From Acidovorax delafieldii (lineage in GTDB: Bacteria; Pseudomonadota; Gammaproteobacteria; Burkholderiales; Burkholderiaceae_C), in NCBI RefSeq assembly GCF_007993815.1, contig NZ_VJWE01000018.1:62001-126000 (forward strand): a stretch of 64,000 nt of DNA, written 5' to 3'. The notes beneath the pieces were generated by a model, which had not been told where the DNA came from, did no database searches, and saw only the letters and a list, made by a program, of their open reading frames with translations. This document shows, in pieces, positions 55,893-64,000 of this stretch (the stretch's first letter is position 1; the number at the start of each line of letters is the position of its first letter). The translations under genes and the position numbers were made by a program.

Positions 55893-56882
55893 ATGCTTTT
55901 TGCCCCCTCTTCAGCCCCCTCGGGCGTGCTGGACGCAGCAGCCACCGCTGCGCGGTTGCCCTGGTCCGATCTGGCTGACGAAATAGCGGCCTTGCTGAAG
56001 GACCCCACAGTCGTGGTGCCGCAACGCGCCGTGCTGCCGCTGGCGCAAGGCGGCAGCTTGTTTGTGATGCCCGCCACGGATCAATCGGTGGCCATGACCA
56101 AGCTCATCACCTTTACCCCGGGCAACGCGGGCACAGGACGCCCGTCGATCCAGGGCGATGTGGTGGTGTTTGACATCGCCACGGGCGAGCGTCGGCTGGT
56201 GCTGGACGGGCCCACTGTCACCGCACGTCGTACCGCCGCGGTCTCTCTGCTGGCCGCCCGGCATCTGGCGCAGGTGCCACAGGGCCCTTTGCTCATCGTC
56301 GGCGCAGGAGTGCAGGGCCTGGCACATGCCGAGGCATTCATCCACGGCCTGGGCGTGCGCGAGGTGTGGATTGCCTCGCGCAGCAGCGCCAGCGCCCAGG
56401 CCCTGGCAGCGCAGGTTCGCGACCTGGGCGTCGACGTGCAGGTGGTGGCCGATGCCGATGCCGCCGTGCCTCACTGCCCGCTGATAGCGACCTGCACCAC
56501 GGCCAGCGCACTGGTGCTGAGCGCCCCGCCCCGGCCCGACGCATTTTTGGCGGCCGTGGGCGCTTTCACGCCCGCCATGGCAGAGCTGGCCCCAGCCCTT
56601 TGCCAGCATGTGGCACGGCACGGACGCATCCTGGTGGACACCAGCGATGCACTCCATGAGGCAGGTGACCTGCTGCAGGCAGGCCTGGATGTGGCGGCGC
56701 TGCCGACGCTGGGTGAGATGGTCCGGAGCCCTGGTGCCGCAGCCCCCGAGCGGCGTTCGGGCCCGGTGCTGTTCAAGAGTTGCGGCTGGGCCGGCTGGGA
56801 CTTGGCAGCAGCCCGGCTGGCCCTGCGCCGCGCCAGCCCGGCACCGGCCGCGACGGCACACTGGGCAGACCCTTCCGCATGA
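55893..56882 (+). CDS. Pyrroline-carboxylate reductase-like (ornithine cyclodeaminase/mu-crystallin family)
   Basis: A 329-residue NAD(P)-dependent enzyme of the ornithine cyclodeaminase/mu-crystallin family. The Rossmann motif is GAGVQGLAHAEAF (about 131-143); AVSLLAARHLA (about 115-125) and the substrate region KLITFTPGNAG (about 67-77) match the subgroup that reduces delta-1-pyrroline-2-carboxylate or piperideine-2-carboxylate. Cyclodeaminase or alanine dehydrogenase activity cannot be ruled out. The stop overlaps the start of the following cyclase gene by four bases. Confidence 0.82.
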   Translation: MLFAPSSAPSGVLDAAATAARLPWSDLADEIAALLKDPTVVVPQRAVLPLAQGGSLFVMPATDQSVAMTKLITFTPGNAGTGRPSIQGDVVVFDIATGERRLVLDGPTVTARRTAAVSLLAARHLAQVPQGPLLIVGAGVQGLAHAEAFIHGLGVREVWIASRSSASAQALAAQVRDLGVDVQVVADADAAVPHCPLIATCTTASALVLSAPPRPDAFLAAVGAFTPAMAELAPALCQHVARHGRILVDTSDALHEAGDLLQAGLDVAALPTLGEMVRSPGAAAPERRSGPVLFKSCGWAGWDLAAARLALRRASPAPAATAHWADPSA

Positions 56883-58579
56883 TGCTCATCACACGTTTTT
56901 CAGACCACAGCCTGCGCATGCAGATCGCGCTGGTGTTTGGCACGCTGGTCGTGACCCTGTCAGTACTGCTGTCGCTGGGGTTTGGCGAGTTGCTCAAGCA
57001 CCGCATTCAGCGCGATGCAGGCAGTTCCTTGCAGGTGGTCGCCGAAAACGCAGGCAAGCTCCTGTCCCTGGGCCTCATGCAGCGCAGCCTGGAGGCCGAG
57101 GTGATGGCCAGTGCCGAAGTGGTGTGGTCCAAGGGGCTCGACTCTGCCGAGGCCCAGCACATGCTGGCCCGCAGCCAGGCCATGCAGCCCACCAACCTCT
57201 GGATCGGTGTGGCCGATGCGCAAGGCGTGGTGCGCAATGCCACACGCGGCCTGCTGGTGGGCCAGAGCGTGGCCCAGCGGCCCTGGTTTCAACACGGACT
57301 CGAAGGGGTGCATGTGGGCGACGTCCACCCCGCCAAGCTGCTGGAGTCCCTGCTGCCCCCCACCGCCACTGGCGAACCACACCGGTTTGTGGACTTTGCA
57401 GCGCCCATACGCATCGGCCCCACCACGGTGGGCGTGCTGGGCATCCACGGCAGCTGGCAGTGGACACGCGAGGTACTGGAGAGTCTGACCCCCGCATCAT
57501 CCGATGAAAGCGCGCTGGAACTGTTCATCTTTGACCGCGAAGGCCAGTTGATTTTTGCGCCTGGCGGACAGACCGAGGTGATGCGGTCTGCCGGGCAGCG
57601 ACTGCCCGAGGACATCAGTGTCAACAACAACCGTGATGGTGACCGCACGCAGACCACCGTGGTGCGGTGGAGGGATGGCAAGCGCTACCTGACCGCTGCC
57701 ACGCAGCTGCAGCCGCGCAATGCGGCCAGCGATCTGGGCTGGCGCATCGTGGCACGCCAGCCTGTGGAGCTGGCTTTTGCGGAGGCAGACAACACCGTGC
57801 AACTGGCACTGGTGATTGGCCTGACGGCCGCGCTGCTGGCATCGGCCCTGGCCTGGCTCGCCGCCCGGCGCCTGAGCGTGGACCTGTATGCACTGGCCGA
57901 CGCGGCCAGTGCGGTGGAGGCCGGGCTCCCCGGCAGCGACATTCCGACCATGCAAAGCAGCCGGGAGGTACAACAGCTGTCTCAGTCTCTGGGCCGCATG
58001 ACGCACCGCCTGCTGGCCGCCCGCGAGGCGATGGAAGAAAAAGTGCGCCTGCGTACGCTGGAGCTGGAGGCCGCGAACCGCGCGCTGGACCTGCAGGCGC
58101 GCACCGACGCCCTCACCGGGTTGCTGAACCGGCGCGGCTTCGAGACACAAATGGCCTTTGCGGTGGCGCTGGCTCGGCGCAGCAGCCGTCCGCTGAGCCT
58201 GATCACCGTGGACGTGGACCACTTCAAGCGGGTGAACGACACCTACGGGCATGAAGCCGGAGACGAGGTCCTGCGGCGACTGGCACGCACGCTGGAGTCC
58301 CGCCTGCGTGGCTCCGATGTGGTGGCGCGACTGGGGGGAGAAGAGTTCGTGGCGTTGCTGCCCGACACCGACCTGGACGGCGCCCAGTCCATTGCGCAGG
58401 CCCTGGTCACCGCCATGGCAGAGCAGCAGAACCCGGTCGTGGGCACCATCACCGTCAGCGCAGGTGTCGCAACCATGCGCAGCGCAGACGACAACGGCGC
58501 CGCCATGCTGCGTCGGGGCGATGCAGCGCTCTACGAGGCCAAGGGCCAGGGACGCAACAGGGTCTGCGTGGAGGCGTGA
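56879..58579 (+). CDS. Membrane diguanylate cyclase with extracytoplasmic sensor
   Basis: A 566-residue diguanylate cyclase. A transmembrane segment (about 16-36) is followed by a periplasmic dCache-like sensor region (about 45-305), a second membrane segment (about 310-335), HAMP (about 335-390), a coiled coil, and the GGDEF domain (about 415-565). The active site is GGEEF in ARLGGEEFVALLPD with the I-site RGSD just before it, so it should make c-di-GMP and be product-inhibited. It shares a four-base overlap with the preceding reductase gene. The ligand is unknown. The first ATG at 56879 overlaps; a second ATG follows immediately. Confidence 0.93.
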   Translation: MMLITRFSDHSLRMQIALVFGTLVVTLSVLLSLGFGELLKHRIQRDAGSSLQVVAENAGKLLSLGLMQRSLEAEVMASAEVVWSKGLDSAEAQHMLARSQAMQPTNLWIGVADAQGVVRNATRGLLVGQSVAQRPWFQHGLEGVHVGDVHPAKLLESLLPPTATGEPHRFVDFAAPIRIGPTTVGVLGIHGSWQWTREVLESLTPASSDESALELFIFDREGQLIFAPGGQTEVMRSAGQRLPEDISVNNNRDGDRTQTTVVRWRDGKRYLTAATQLQPRNAASDLGWRIVARQPVELAFAEADNTVQLALVIGLTAALLASALAWLAARRLSVDLYALADAASAVEAGLPGSDIPTMQSSREVQQLSQSLGRMTHRLLAAREAMEEKVRLRTLELEAANRALDLQARTDALTGLLNRRGFETQMAFAVALARRSSRPLSLITVDVDHFKRVNDTYGHEAGDEVLRRLARTLESRLRGSDVVARLGGEEFVALLPDTDLDGAQSIAQALVTAMAEQQNPVVGTITVSAGVATMRSADDNGAAMLRRGDAALYEAKGQGRNRVCVEA

Positions 58580-59007
58580 GGGCTGCCCGAGCCCGCAGTG
58601 GCTCCGTCCCCCGGTGTTGCGGGCCGTGGCTCCGGGCTTTCGGCTTGCAGCACGGGTGCCTCAAAATACGGCTGCAGCTGGGCTGACAGCTCTTGCAGGC
58701 CAGCGTCCGGCACGCCGGACGCCAACGCCAATCGCTCCAGGGCATAGGGCCGGTGGCCCAGCATCATCGACATGTTCACGCAGTGGCCGTGTGCTGCCAT
58801 GCGCAGCACAAAGGCATTGAGCAACTCACAGGGCCAGTAGGTGTGGTGTGCCTGGCAGTCGGCGTCTGCGGAATGCGGCGCAGCGTCTGGGCGTCGGGGC
58901 GGCGGGATGACAGAAGGCGCAGGGGCTGGAGCGGGATCGGCCAGCGCTGGCGCCAGAGCGCGGATGGGCGCAAAGAACAAGGTTGAGGCGGCAGCGGACA
59001 TCAGCAT
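58531..59007 (-). CDS. Conserved hypothetical protein of the Comamonadaceae type
   Basis: A 158-residue protein with no recognised domain. The N-terminal 25 residues look like a signal peptide (SAAASTLFFAPIRALAPALA), followed by a Pro/Ala linker and a conserved-looking segment CQAHHTYWPCELLNAFVLRMAAHGHC...MMLGHRPYALERLALASGVPDAG (about 50-110). The tail is low-complexity. GGAG lies seven bases before ATG 59007. Its 3' end overlaps the end of the diguanylate cyclase gene by 49 bases on the opposite strand, an unusual tail-to-tail overlap. Confidence 0.6.
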   Translation of the reverse strand: MLMSAAASTLFFAPIRALAPALADPAPAPAPSVIPPPRRPDAAPHSADADCQAHHTYWPCELLNAFVLRMAAHGHCVNMSMMLGHRPYALERLALASGVPDAGLQELSAQLQPYFEAPVLQAESPEPRPATPGDGATAGSGSPHASTQTLLRPWPLAS

Positions 59008-59142
59008 GGTGAAACTCCATCAGCCTCCATCTCCCGGGAGGCGTGTCACCGATGCTAGAAAACTTACCGATGCTTGCATTTCAGCCAAGGCGCATGGCGC
59101 GTGTAGGACACAACCCCTGCCACCGCCGGCCATGTGCGCCTG

Positions 59143-59715
<573 letters not shown>

Positions 59716-59764
59716 AGCAGAACTCCCTGCGCTGTGGCCCGCACAGTGGTGGACTGCCGGGCGC

Positions 59765-59815
59765 TATTAAATACGTAGCTGGTAGCGCATGAATATCAAG
59801 CGCTAGAGCCGTATT
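59765..59815 (-). repeat. Dispersed intergenic repeat, copy 3
   Basis: On the minus strand AAAATACGGCTCTAGCGCTTGATATTCATGCGCTACCAGCTACGTATTTAATAGC, the best-formed copy (described here only in part by its key positions: GCTCTAGCGCTTGA, ATGCGCTACCAGCTA). It starts within the last codons of guaD, whose stop TGA belongs to the repeat, so the repeat provides that protein's C-terminus. Confidence 0.6.
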
Positions 59816-61094
59816 TTGCTTGAGAAATCACCGTTTGCTGCACCACACGGTCGTCGCCGAGTACGATCAGCGCAAACAAAAGCTCATCGAGGTTGCGCGC
59901 CTGGCGGGTCTTGCGCGCCAAAAGCGGCGTGGCTTCGGGGTTCAGCACCACAAAATCGGCCTCGCAGCCTGGCTGCAGATTGCCGACCACACCCGCCAAG
60001 CCCAGCGCCCTGGCCGCGCCCGCCGTGTGTTGCCACCACAGCTGCTGGGGTGACAGACTCAGGCCCTGCTTGGTCTGGCCCTCACGCCCCACGTAGTACG
60101 CCGCCAGCATGGTGTGAAAGGGGCTGAAGCTGGTGCCCCCGCCCACGTCGCTGGCCAGGCCATAGCCAAACCCCACGCGGTCGGCACCGGCGTAGTCGAA
60201 AAACCCGCTGCCCAGAAAGAGGTTGCTGGTGGGGCTGACCGCCGCCACCGCGCCGGTGTCGCGCATCAGCGCGCGGTCGTCGTCATCGAAGTGGATGCAG
60301 TGCGCATACACCGCACGTTCGCGCATCAGGCCAAAGTCGTCGTACACGCCCAGGTAGCTGCGCGCGGCGGGGAACAGCTCGCGCGCCCAGCGGATCTCGT
60401 CGCGGTTCTCGGCCACGTGGGACTGGATCCACACATCGGGGTAGCGAGCAGCCAACTCGCCCGCGCCGCGCAATTGTTCATGCGTGCTGGTGGGCGCAAA
60501 ACGCGGGGTGATGGCATACCCCAGGCGGTCCACGCCGTGCCAGCGCTGGATCAGCGCCTCGGTGTCGATGAGGCTCTGCTCGGTGTCGTCGCGAACGCCA
60601 TCGGGCGAGTGGCGATCCTGCAGCACCTTACCGGTGATGAGGCGCATCCGCTGGCGCTGGGCCTCGGTGAACAGGGCATCCACCGACGCGGGGTGTGACG
60701 TCGAAAACGCCAAGGCTGTGGTCACGCCGTTGCGCAGCAGCTCGGCCACAAAAAATTCGGCCACCTGTGCGCTGTAGCCGGGGTCTACAAATCGGGATTC
60801 GTGGGGAAAGGTGTAGTTCTCGAGCCAGGGCAGCAGGCCATCGGCTGGCGAGCCGATCACGTCCGTCTGCGGGAAGTGGATGTGCATGTCCACAAACCCC
60901 GGCGCCAGGATGCGCCCCGGCAGATGCACCACAGGCTCCCCGGCAAGTTGTGGCGCGAGAGTCTGCCAAGCGCCTGCCGCCAGCACACGCTGGCAGCCCT
61001 GAGCGTCAGGGCCAACGGCCAGCAGGCCATCTTCGTCATAGAGGGCGCTGCCGTCGTCGGCAAAACGCAAAAGGGCGGAACGGTAAACAGGCAT
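59796..61094 (-). CDS. guaD: Guanine deaminase
   Basis: A 432-residue amidohydrolase that converts guanine to xanthine. Metal and substrate residues lie in GFVDMHIHFPQTDVIG (about 70-84), HVAENRDE (His about 225), YAHCIHFDDDD (His about 265) and ASDVGGGTSFSP (Asp about 318). All key residues are intact. The ATG at 61094 matches the family start MPVYRSALLRF. The last five or so residues are encoded within the dispersed repeat at 59765-59815. It follows dcd on the same strand. Confidence 0.93.
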   Translation of the reverse strand: MPVYRSALLRFADDGSALYDEDGLLAVGPDAQGCQRVLAAGAWQTLAPQLAGEPVVHLPGRILAPGFVDMHIHFPQTDVIGSPADGLLPWLENYTFPHESRFVDPGYSAQVAEFFVAELLRNGVTTALAFSTSHPASVDALFTEAQRQRMRLITGKVLQDRHSPDGVRDDTEQSLIDTEALIQRWHGVDRLGYAITPRFAPTSTHEQLRGAGELAARYPDVWIQSHVAENRDEIRWARELFPAARSYLGVYDDFGLMRERAVYAHCIHFDDDDRALMRDTGAVAAVSPTSNLFLGSGFFDYAGADRVGFGYGLASDVGGGTSFSPFHTMLAAYYVGREGQTKQGLSLSPQQLWWQHTAGAARALGLAGVVGNLQPGCEADFVVLNPEATPLLARKTRQARNLDELLFALIVLGDDRVVQQTVISQAKYGSSA

Positions 61095-61206
61095 GGCGGC
61101 AAGCTTAGCGGCAGGGGGCGCCGTTTGTATATGCAGCACCCCATAGTGGCTATGGGGTTCGGGGAGCGCCGATCAGTGGAAACGATGGGCGATGTGCCCT
61201 GCAGGA

Positions 61207-62307
61207 TCAGCGGGACAACCTGCCCACCACGCCTTCCACCAGCCAGTTCATCTGCAATATCTGTGCATCCGACAGTGCCTGGCCAGCAGCAATGCGCTCC
61301 TGCCCTTCGTTGTCGCGCACCGGCACTTTGCCCGCACGGAAGGGCGCGAGCTTGCCCGCGCCCACGGCCTTTTGGGCATTCAGCACCTCCTGCTGGACGG
61401 CGGCTGGCACCCGGGTGCCAAAGTCACCGACGCGGATCATGCCCTCGCGCACGCCGCCCCACAGGTTGGCACTTTTCCAGGTACCGTTTTGCACGGCGCG
61501 CACGCGCTCGGTGTAGTAGCTGCCCCACTCGTGCGTCACGGCCACGATCTGCGCGTCCGGGCCCGTCTTGCGCATGTCCGAGTGATAGGCCACGGCCATC
61601 TTGCCGCGCTCTTGCGCAGCCGCCATCACGGCGGTGGAGCCAGTATGGAAAGCAATCACATCCACGTCCTGGTTGAACAGTGCCATGGCGGCATCCCGCT
61701 CCTTGGGCGGGTCGAACCATACGTTGAGCCACACCACCTTGACAGTGGCCTTGGGGTTGACCGAGCGCATGCCCAGCGTGAAGGCGTTGATGCCCTGCAG
61801 CACTTCGGGGATGGGAAACCCGGCCACGAACCCTGCCACGCCGGTCTTGCTCATGCGGCCTGCGGCGATGCCCGCCAGGTAACGCCCCTCGTAGTAGCGC
61901 GCATTGGCGGCGGCCACATTGGGGGTGGTCTTGTAGCCGGTGATGGACTCGAACTTCACCTGCGGATAGTCCTGCGCCACCTTGAGCGTGGGCTCCATGT
62001 AGCCAAAGCTGGGGGTGAAGATGATCTGGTGGCCGGTGGCGGCCAGGTCGCGGATCACGCGTTCGGCATCGGCGCCTTCTGCCACGTTCTCGACAAACGT
62101 GGTCTTCACCTGGTTGCCCAGCGCGGCCTCGACGGCCTTGCGGCCTTCGTCATGCTGGCGCGTCCAGCCCGCCTCGGTGATGGGCGAAACATAGACAAAA
62201 CCGGCTTTGACCGGCTCGGCTGTATGACCCTTGGCGGGTGAGGTCTGGGAAAAAGCGGGGGAGAAAAAACAGGCGGCCACGAGCGTGGCAGCGAGGTTTT
62301 TGTACAT
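61207..62307 (-). CDS. BMP-family ABC transporter substrate-binding protein
   Basis: A 366-residue periplasmic binding protein of the BMP/PnrA family, which usually captures nucleosides or purines. The signal peptide (MYKNLAATLVAACFFSPAFS) is followed by the family's ETEAGWTRQHDEGRK-type start (here SPITEAGWTRQHDEG), IIFTPSFGYMEP and HTGSTAVMAAAQERGKMAVAYHSDMR. It lacks a lipobox. With guaD and dcd on the same strand just downstream, purine uptake and breakdown are a plausible theme; the permease genes are not in the window. Confidence 0.9.
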   Translation of the reverse strand: MYKNLAATLVAACFFSPAFSQTSPAKGHTAEPVKAGFVYVSPITEAGWTRQHDEGRKAVEAALGNQVKTTFVENVAEGADAERVIRDLAATGHQIIFTPSFGYMEPTLKVAQDYPQVKFESITGYKTTPNVAAANARYYEGRYLAGIAAGRMSKTGVAGFVAGFPIPEVLQGINAFTLGMRSVNPKATVKVVWLNVWFDPPKERDAAMALFNQDVDVIAFHTGSTAVMAAAQERGKMAVAYHSDMRKTGPDAQIVAVTHEWGSYYTERVRAVQNGTWKSANLWGGVREGMIRVGDFGTRVPAAVQQEVLNAQKAVGAGKLAPFRAGKVPVRDNEGQERIAAGQALSDAQILQMNWLVEGVVGRLSR

Positions 62308-62486
62308 GGTGTTCCTCTACATGGCCCTGATGGAATGGACCGGAAGCACCGCAGGACGACGGTGCCACCGGGACGGTCAGACTGTGCGAAAACTACATGG
62401 AGTGGTGTTGCAAAGACTGCCGGGTTAAAAACAGGATTCAAGTGCGGGCGTGCGCTGCAGCAGCGCGCAGAGCCCCGTGAGCAATT

Positions 62487-64000
62487 TCAATTCAGCCGCA
62501 GCGCCTGTGGGCCCGCGCCCAGGCGGAAGGCACCCACCACTTCGGCCAGGCGCGACGCCTGATCCTTCAGGCTCTCGGCGGCGGCGGTGGATTCTTCCAC
62601 CAGGGCTGCATTTTGCTGGGTCATCTGGTCCAGCTGGGTCACTGCCACATTCACCTGGCCAATGCCCTGGCTCTGCTCCGAAGCGGCTGCGCTGATCTCG
62701 CCAATGATGTCGGTCACGCGGCGCACGGAACTCACGATCTCGCCCATGGTGGTGCCGGCGTTCTGCACCAGGGCAGCACCCGACTCAACCTTTTCCACGG
62801 ACACGCCGATCAGCGTCTTGATTTCCTTGGCCGCCTGGGCCGAGCGCTGGGCCAGCGAGCGCACTTCGCTGGCCACCACGGCAAAGCCACGGCCCTGCTC
62901 GCCCGCACGGGCGGCTTCCACGGCGGCGTTGAGGGCCAGGATGTTGGTCTGGAACGCGATGCCGTCGATGGTGCCGATGATGTCGGCAATCTTCTTACTG
63001 CTGGTGTTGATCTCGTCCATGGTGGTCACCACCTGTGCCACCACATCGCCACCGCGCTGGGCCACCTGCGCCGCCGACACTGCCAGCTGGTTGGCCTGAA
63101 CGGCCGAATCGGCGCTCTGACGCACGGTACTGGTCAGCTCTTCCATCGAGCTGGCGGTCTCCTGCAGGCTGCTGGCTGTCTGCTCGGTGCGCGCGCTCAG
63201 GTCCTGGTTACCAATCGCGATCTGGGTGCTGGCGGTGGAGATGCTGTCCACCACGCCCCGCACTTGCTGCAGCGAACGGTGCAGCGCGCTGCGCATGGCA
63301 TCCAGCGCGCGCAGCAGGTGGCCGGTTTCGTCATTGGCGTAGCTCGCCTGGGGGGCACCCGTCAGGTCCATGTTGGCGATGGTCTCTGCAATGGCCTCGG
63401 CCTTGCGCAGCGGACGCGTGATGCTGGTGGTCAGCAGCCAGGCCAGCAAGGCGCCCAGCAGCAGCGACACGCCGGTGCAGATCTGCAGCAGCAGCGTGGT
63501 CTGGGCACGCAGCTCTTCGCTGCGCTTGCCGGCAGCATCGAGCTCGGCGCGCTGGCCATCCACCATCTGCTGCACACCCGCCAGATAGCTGCGGGAGGTG
63601 GGCTCAAACCGCTCGGTGAAAACCTTGTTGGCGTTCTCGGCATCGCCCGCCTGCTTGAACTTGCTCACTTCCTCGCGGGCCGCCAGGTAGTCCTTGCGCA
63701 AGTCTCCCACCTTGGCAAAAAGCTGCTTCTTCTCCGGCGTGTCCATCTTGGACTCGATGAATTTCTGCAGCTCGTTGGTATCGCGGATCGACGCGGCCGT
63801 GGCGGGCGCAAAGTAGGGGATCAGGCTCGCGTCGCTGCTCTTGGCAATGGCTGCCGCGCGCTGCACGCCCGATGTGGTGTGGCGCAGCCAGTCCGAGCCA
63901 GCACGCTCGGTCTTGATGTTGTCGTTGACCATGGCGTCGATCTCCCTGCCCAGCTGGCTGAGCTTGACCACGGCCACCACGCTGCTGGCAAAAAACAGCG
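62487..64000 (-). CDS. Methyl-accepting chemotaxis protein, cut by the window edge
   Basis: The C-terminal 504 or so residues of a chemoreceptor; the start lies beyond 64000. A four-helix-bundle sensor region (about the first 180 residues seen) ends at a membrane segment ([21 protein letters not shown]), followed by HAMP and the signalling domain with the conserved hairpin tip region ([40 protein letters not shown]). It reports to CheA and the flagellar motor. The ligand is unknown. No CheR-binding pentapeptide is obvious at the C-terminus. Confidence 0.95.
   Translation of the reverse strand, partial: LFFASSVVAVVKLSQLGREIDAMVNDNIKTERAGSDWLRHTTSGVQRAAAIAKSSDASLIPYFAPATAASIRDTNELQKFIESKMDTPEKKQLFAKVGDLRKDYLAAREEVSKFKQAGDAENANKVFTERFEPTSRSYLAGVQQMVDGQRAELDAAGKRSEELRAQTTLLLQICTGVSLLLGALLAWLLTTSITRPLRKAEAIAETIANMDLTGAPQASYANDETGHLLRALDAMRSALHRSLQQVRGVVDSISTASTQIAIGNQDLSARTEQTASSLQETASSMEELTSTVRQSADSAVQANQLAVSAAQVAQRGGDVVAQVVTTMDEINTSSKKIADIIGTIDGIAFQTNILALNAAVEAARAGEQGRGFAVVASEVRSLAQRSAQAAKEIKTLIGVSVEKVESGAALVQNAGTTMGEIVSSVRRVTDIIGEISAAASEQSQGIGQVNVAVTQLDQMTQQNAALVEESTAAAESLKDQASRLAEVVGAFRLGAGPQALRLN

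Overview
The window looks like the chromosome of a Comamonadaceae betaproteobacterium, most like Acidovorax. The right-hand 25 kb is conserved, GC-rich backbone (serS, ispH, fkpB, radC, smr, cpdB, dcd, guaD and others) with family-typical intergenic repeats and a midcut-by-XrtH type envelope protein. The left-hand 38 kb is accessory DNA that ends at a tRNA-Ser(CGA) gene (38717-38806). The species assignment is inference from gene content and style, not from a marker search.

Region by region. (1) 269-12483 is a copper/silver resistance block: a MerR-type promoter with a 19-bp spacer, a DUF2933 protein, a P1B-1 ATPase with YHS and CPMHP metal-binding domains, a small secreted Cys/His/Met protein, then cusC-cusB-cusA, with a CusF-like domain fused to the end of CusB. 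Next comes an RsbQ-like alpha/beta hydrolase paired with a PAS-GGDEF protein, then a convergent pair (HMA chaperone and Met/His-rich lipoprotein) behind a second CueR-type promoter. No MerR-family regulator gene is in the window. (2) 12831-20465 is AT-richer and resembles a P4/YfjI-type satellite element: a YagK/inovirus-Gp2-like Rep next to 7-bp tandem repeats, an H-NS protein, a DUF3987 ATPase split into two overlapping frames, AlpA, and two proteins I cannot identify (14266-15219, 18652-19917). (3) 20602-30336 is an ICE or plasmid-type module: DUF932, a YqaJ exonuclease and a Gp3-like recombination directionality factor, each in its own hairpin-separated unit, then a second H-NS protein and a series of small lipoproteins and membrane proteins. 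It ends at a terminator disrupted by an intact IS256-family element with an 8-bp target duplication. (4) 30767-34220 encodes an AAA ATPase/subtilisin pair matching the ietAS anti-phage system, followed by a decayed IS256 fragment. (5) 34828-38460 holds umuDC and a divergent yedK-like SRAP gene around one LexA box, and a secreted NUC1-type nuclease.

How the genes fit together. Copper would be exported by the ATPase and carried across the envelope by CusCBA, with periplasmic binding proteins alongside. The hydrolase/PAS-GGDEF pair may convert a small molecule or stress input into c-di-GMP. The island carries two H-NS paralogues, SOS-controlled DNA-damage functions and phage defence. No integrase and no conjugation gene is visible, so the element boundaries and mobility genes must lie to the left of the window or have been lost.
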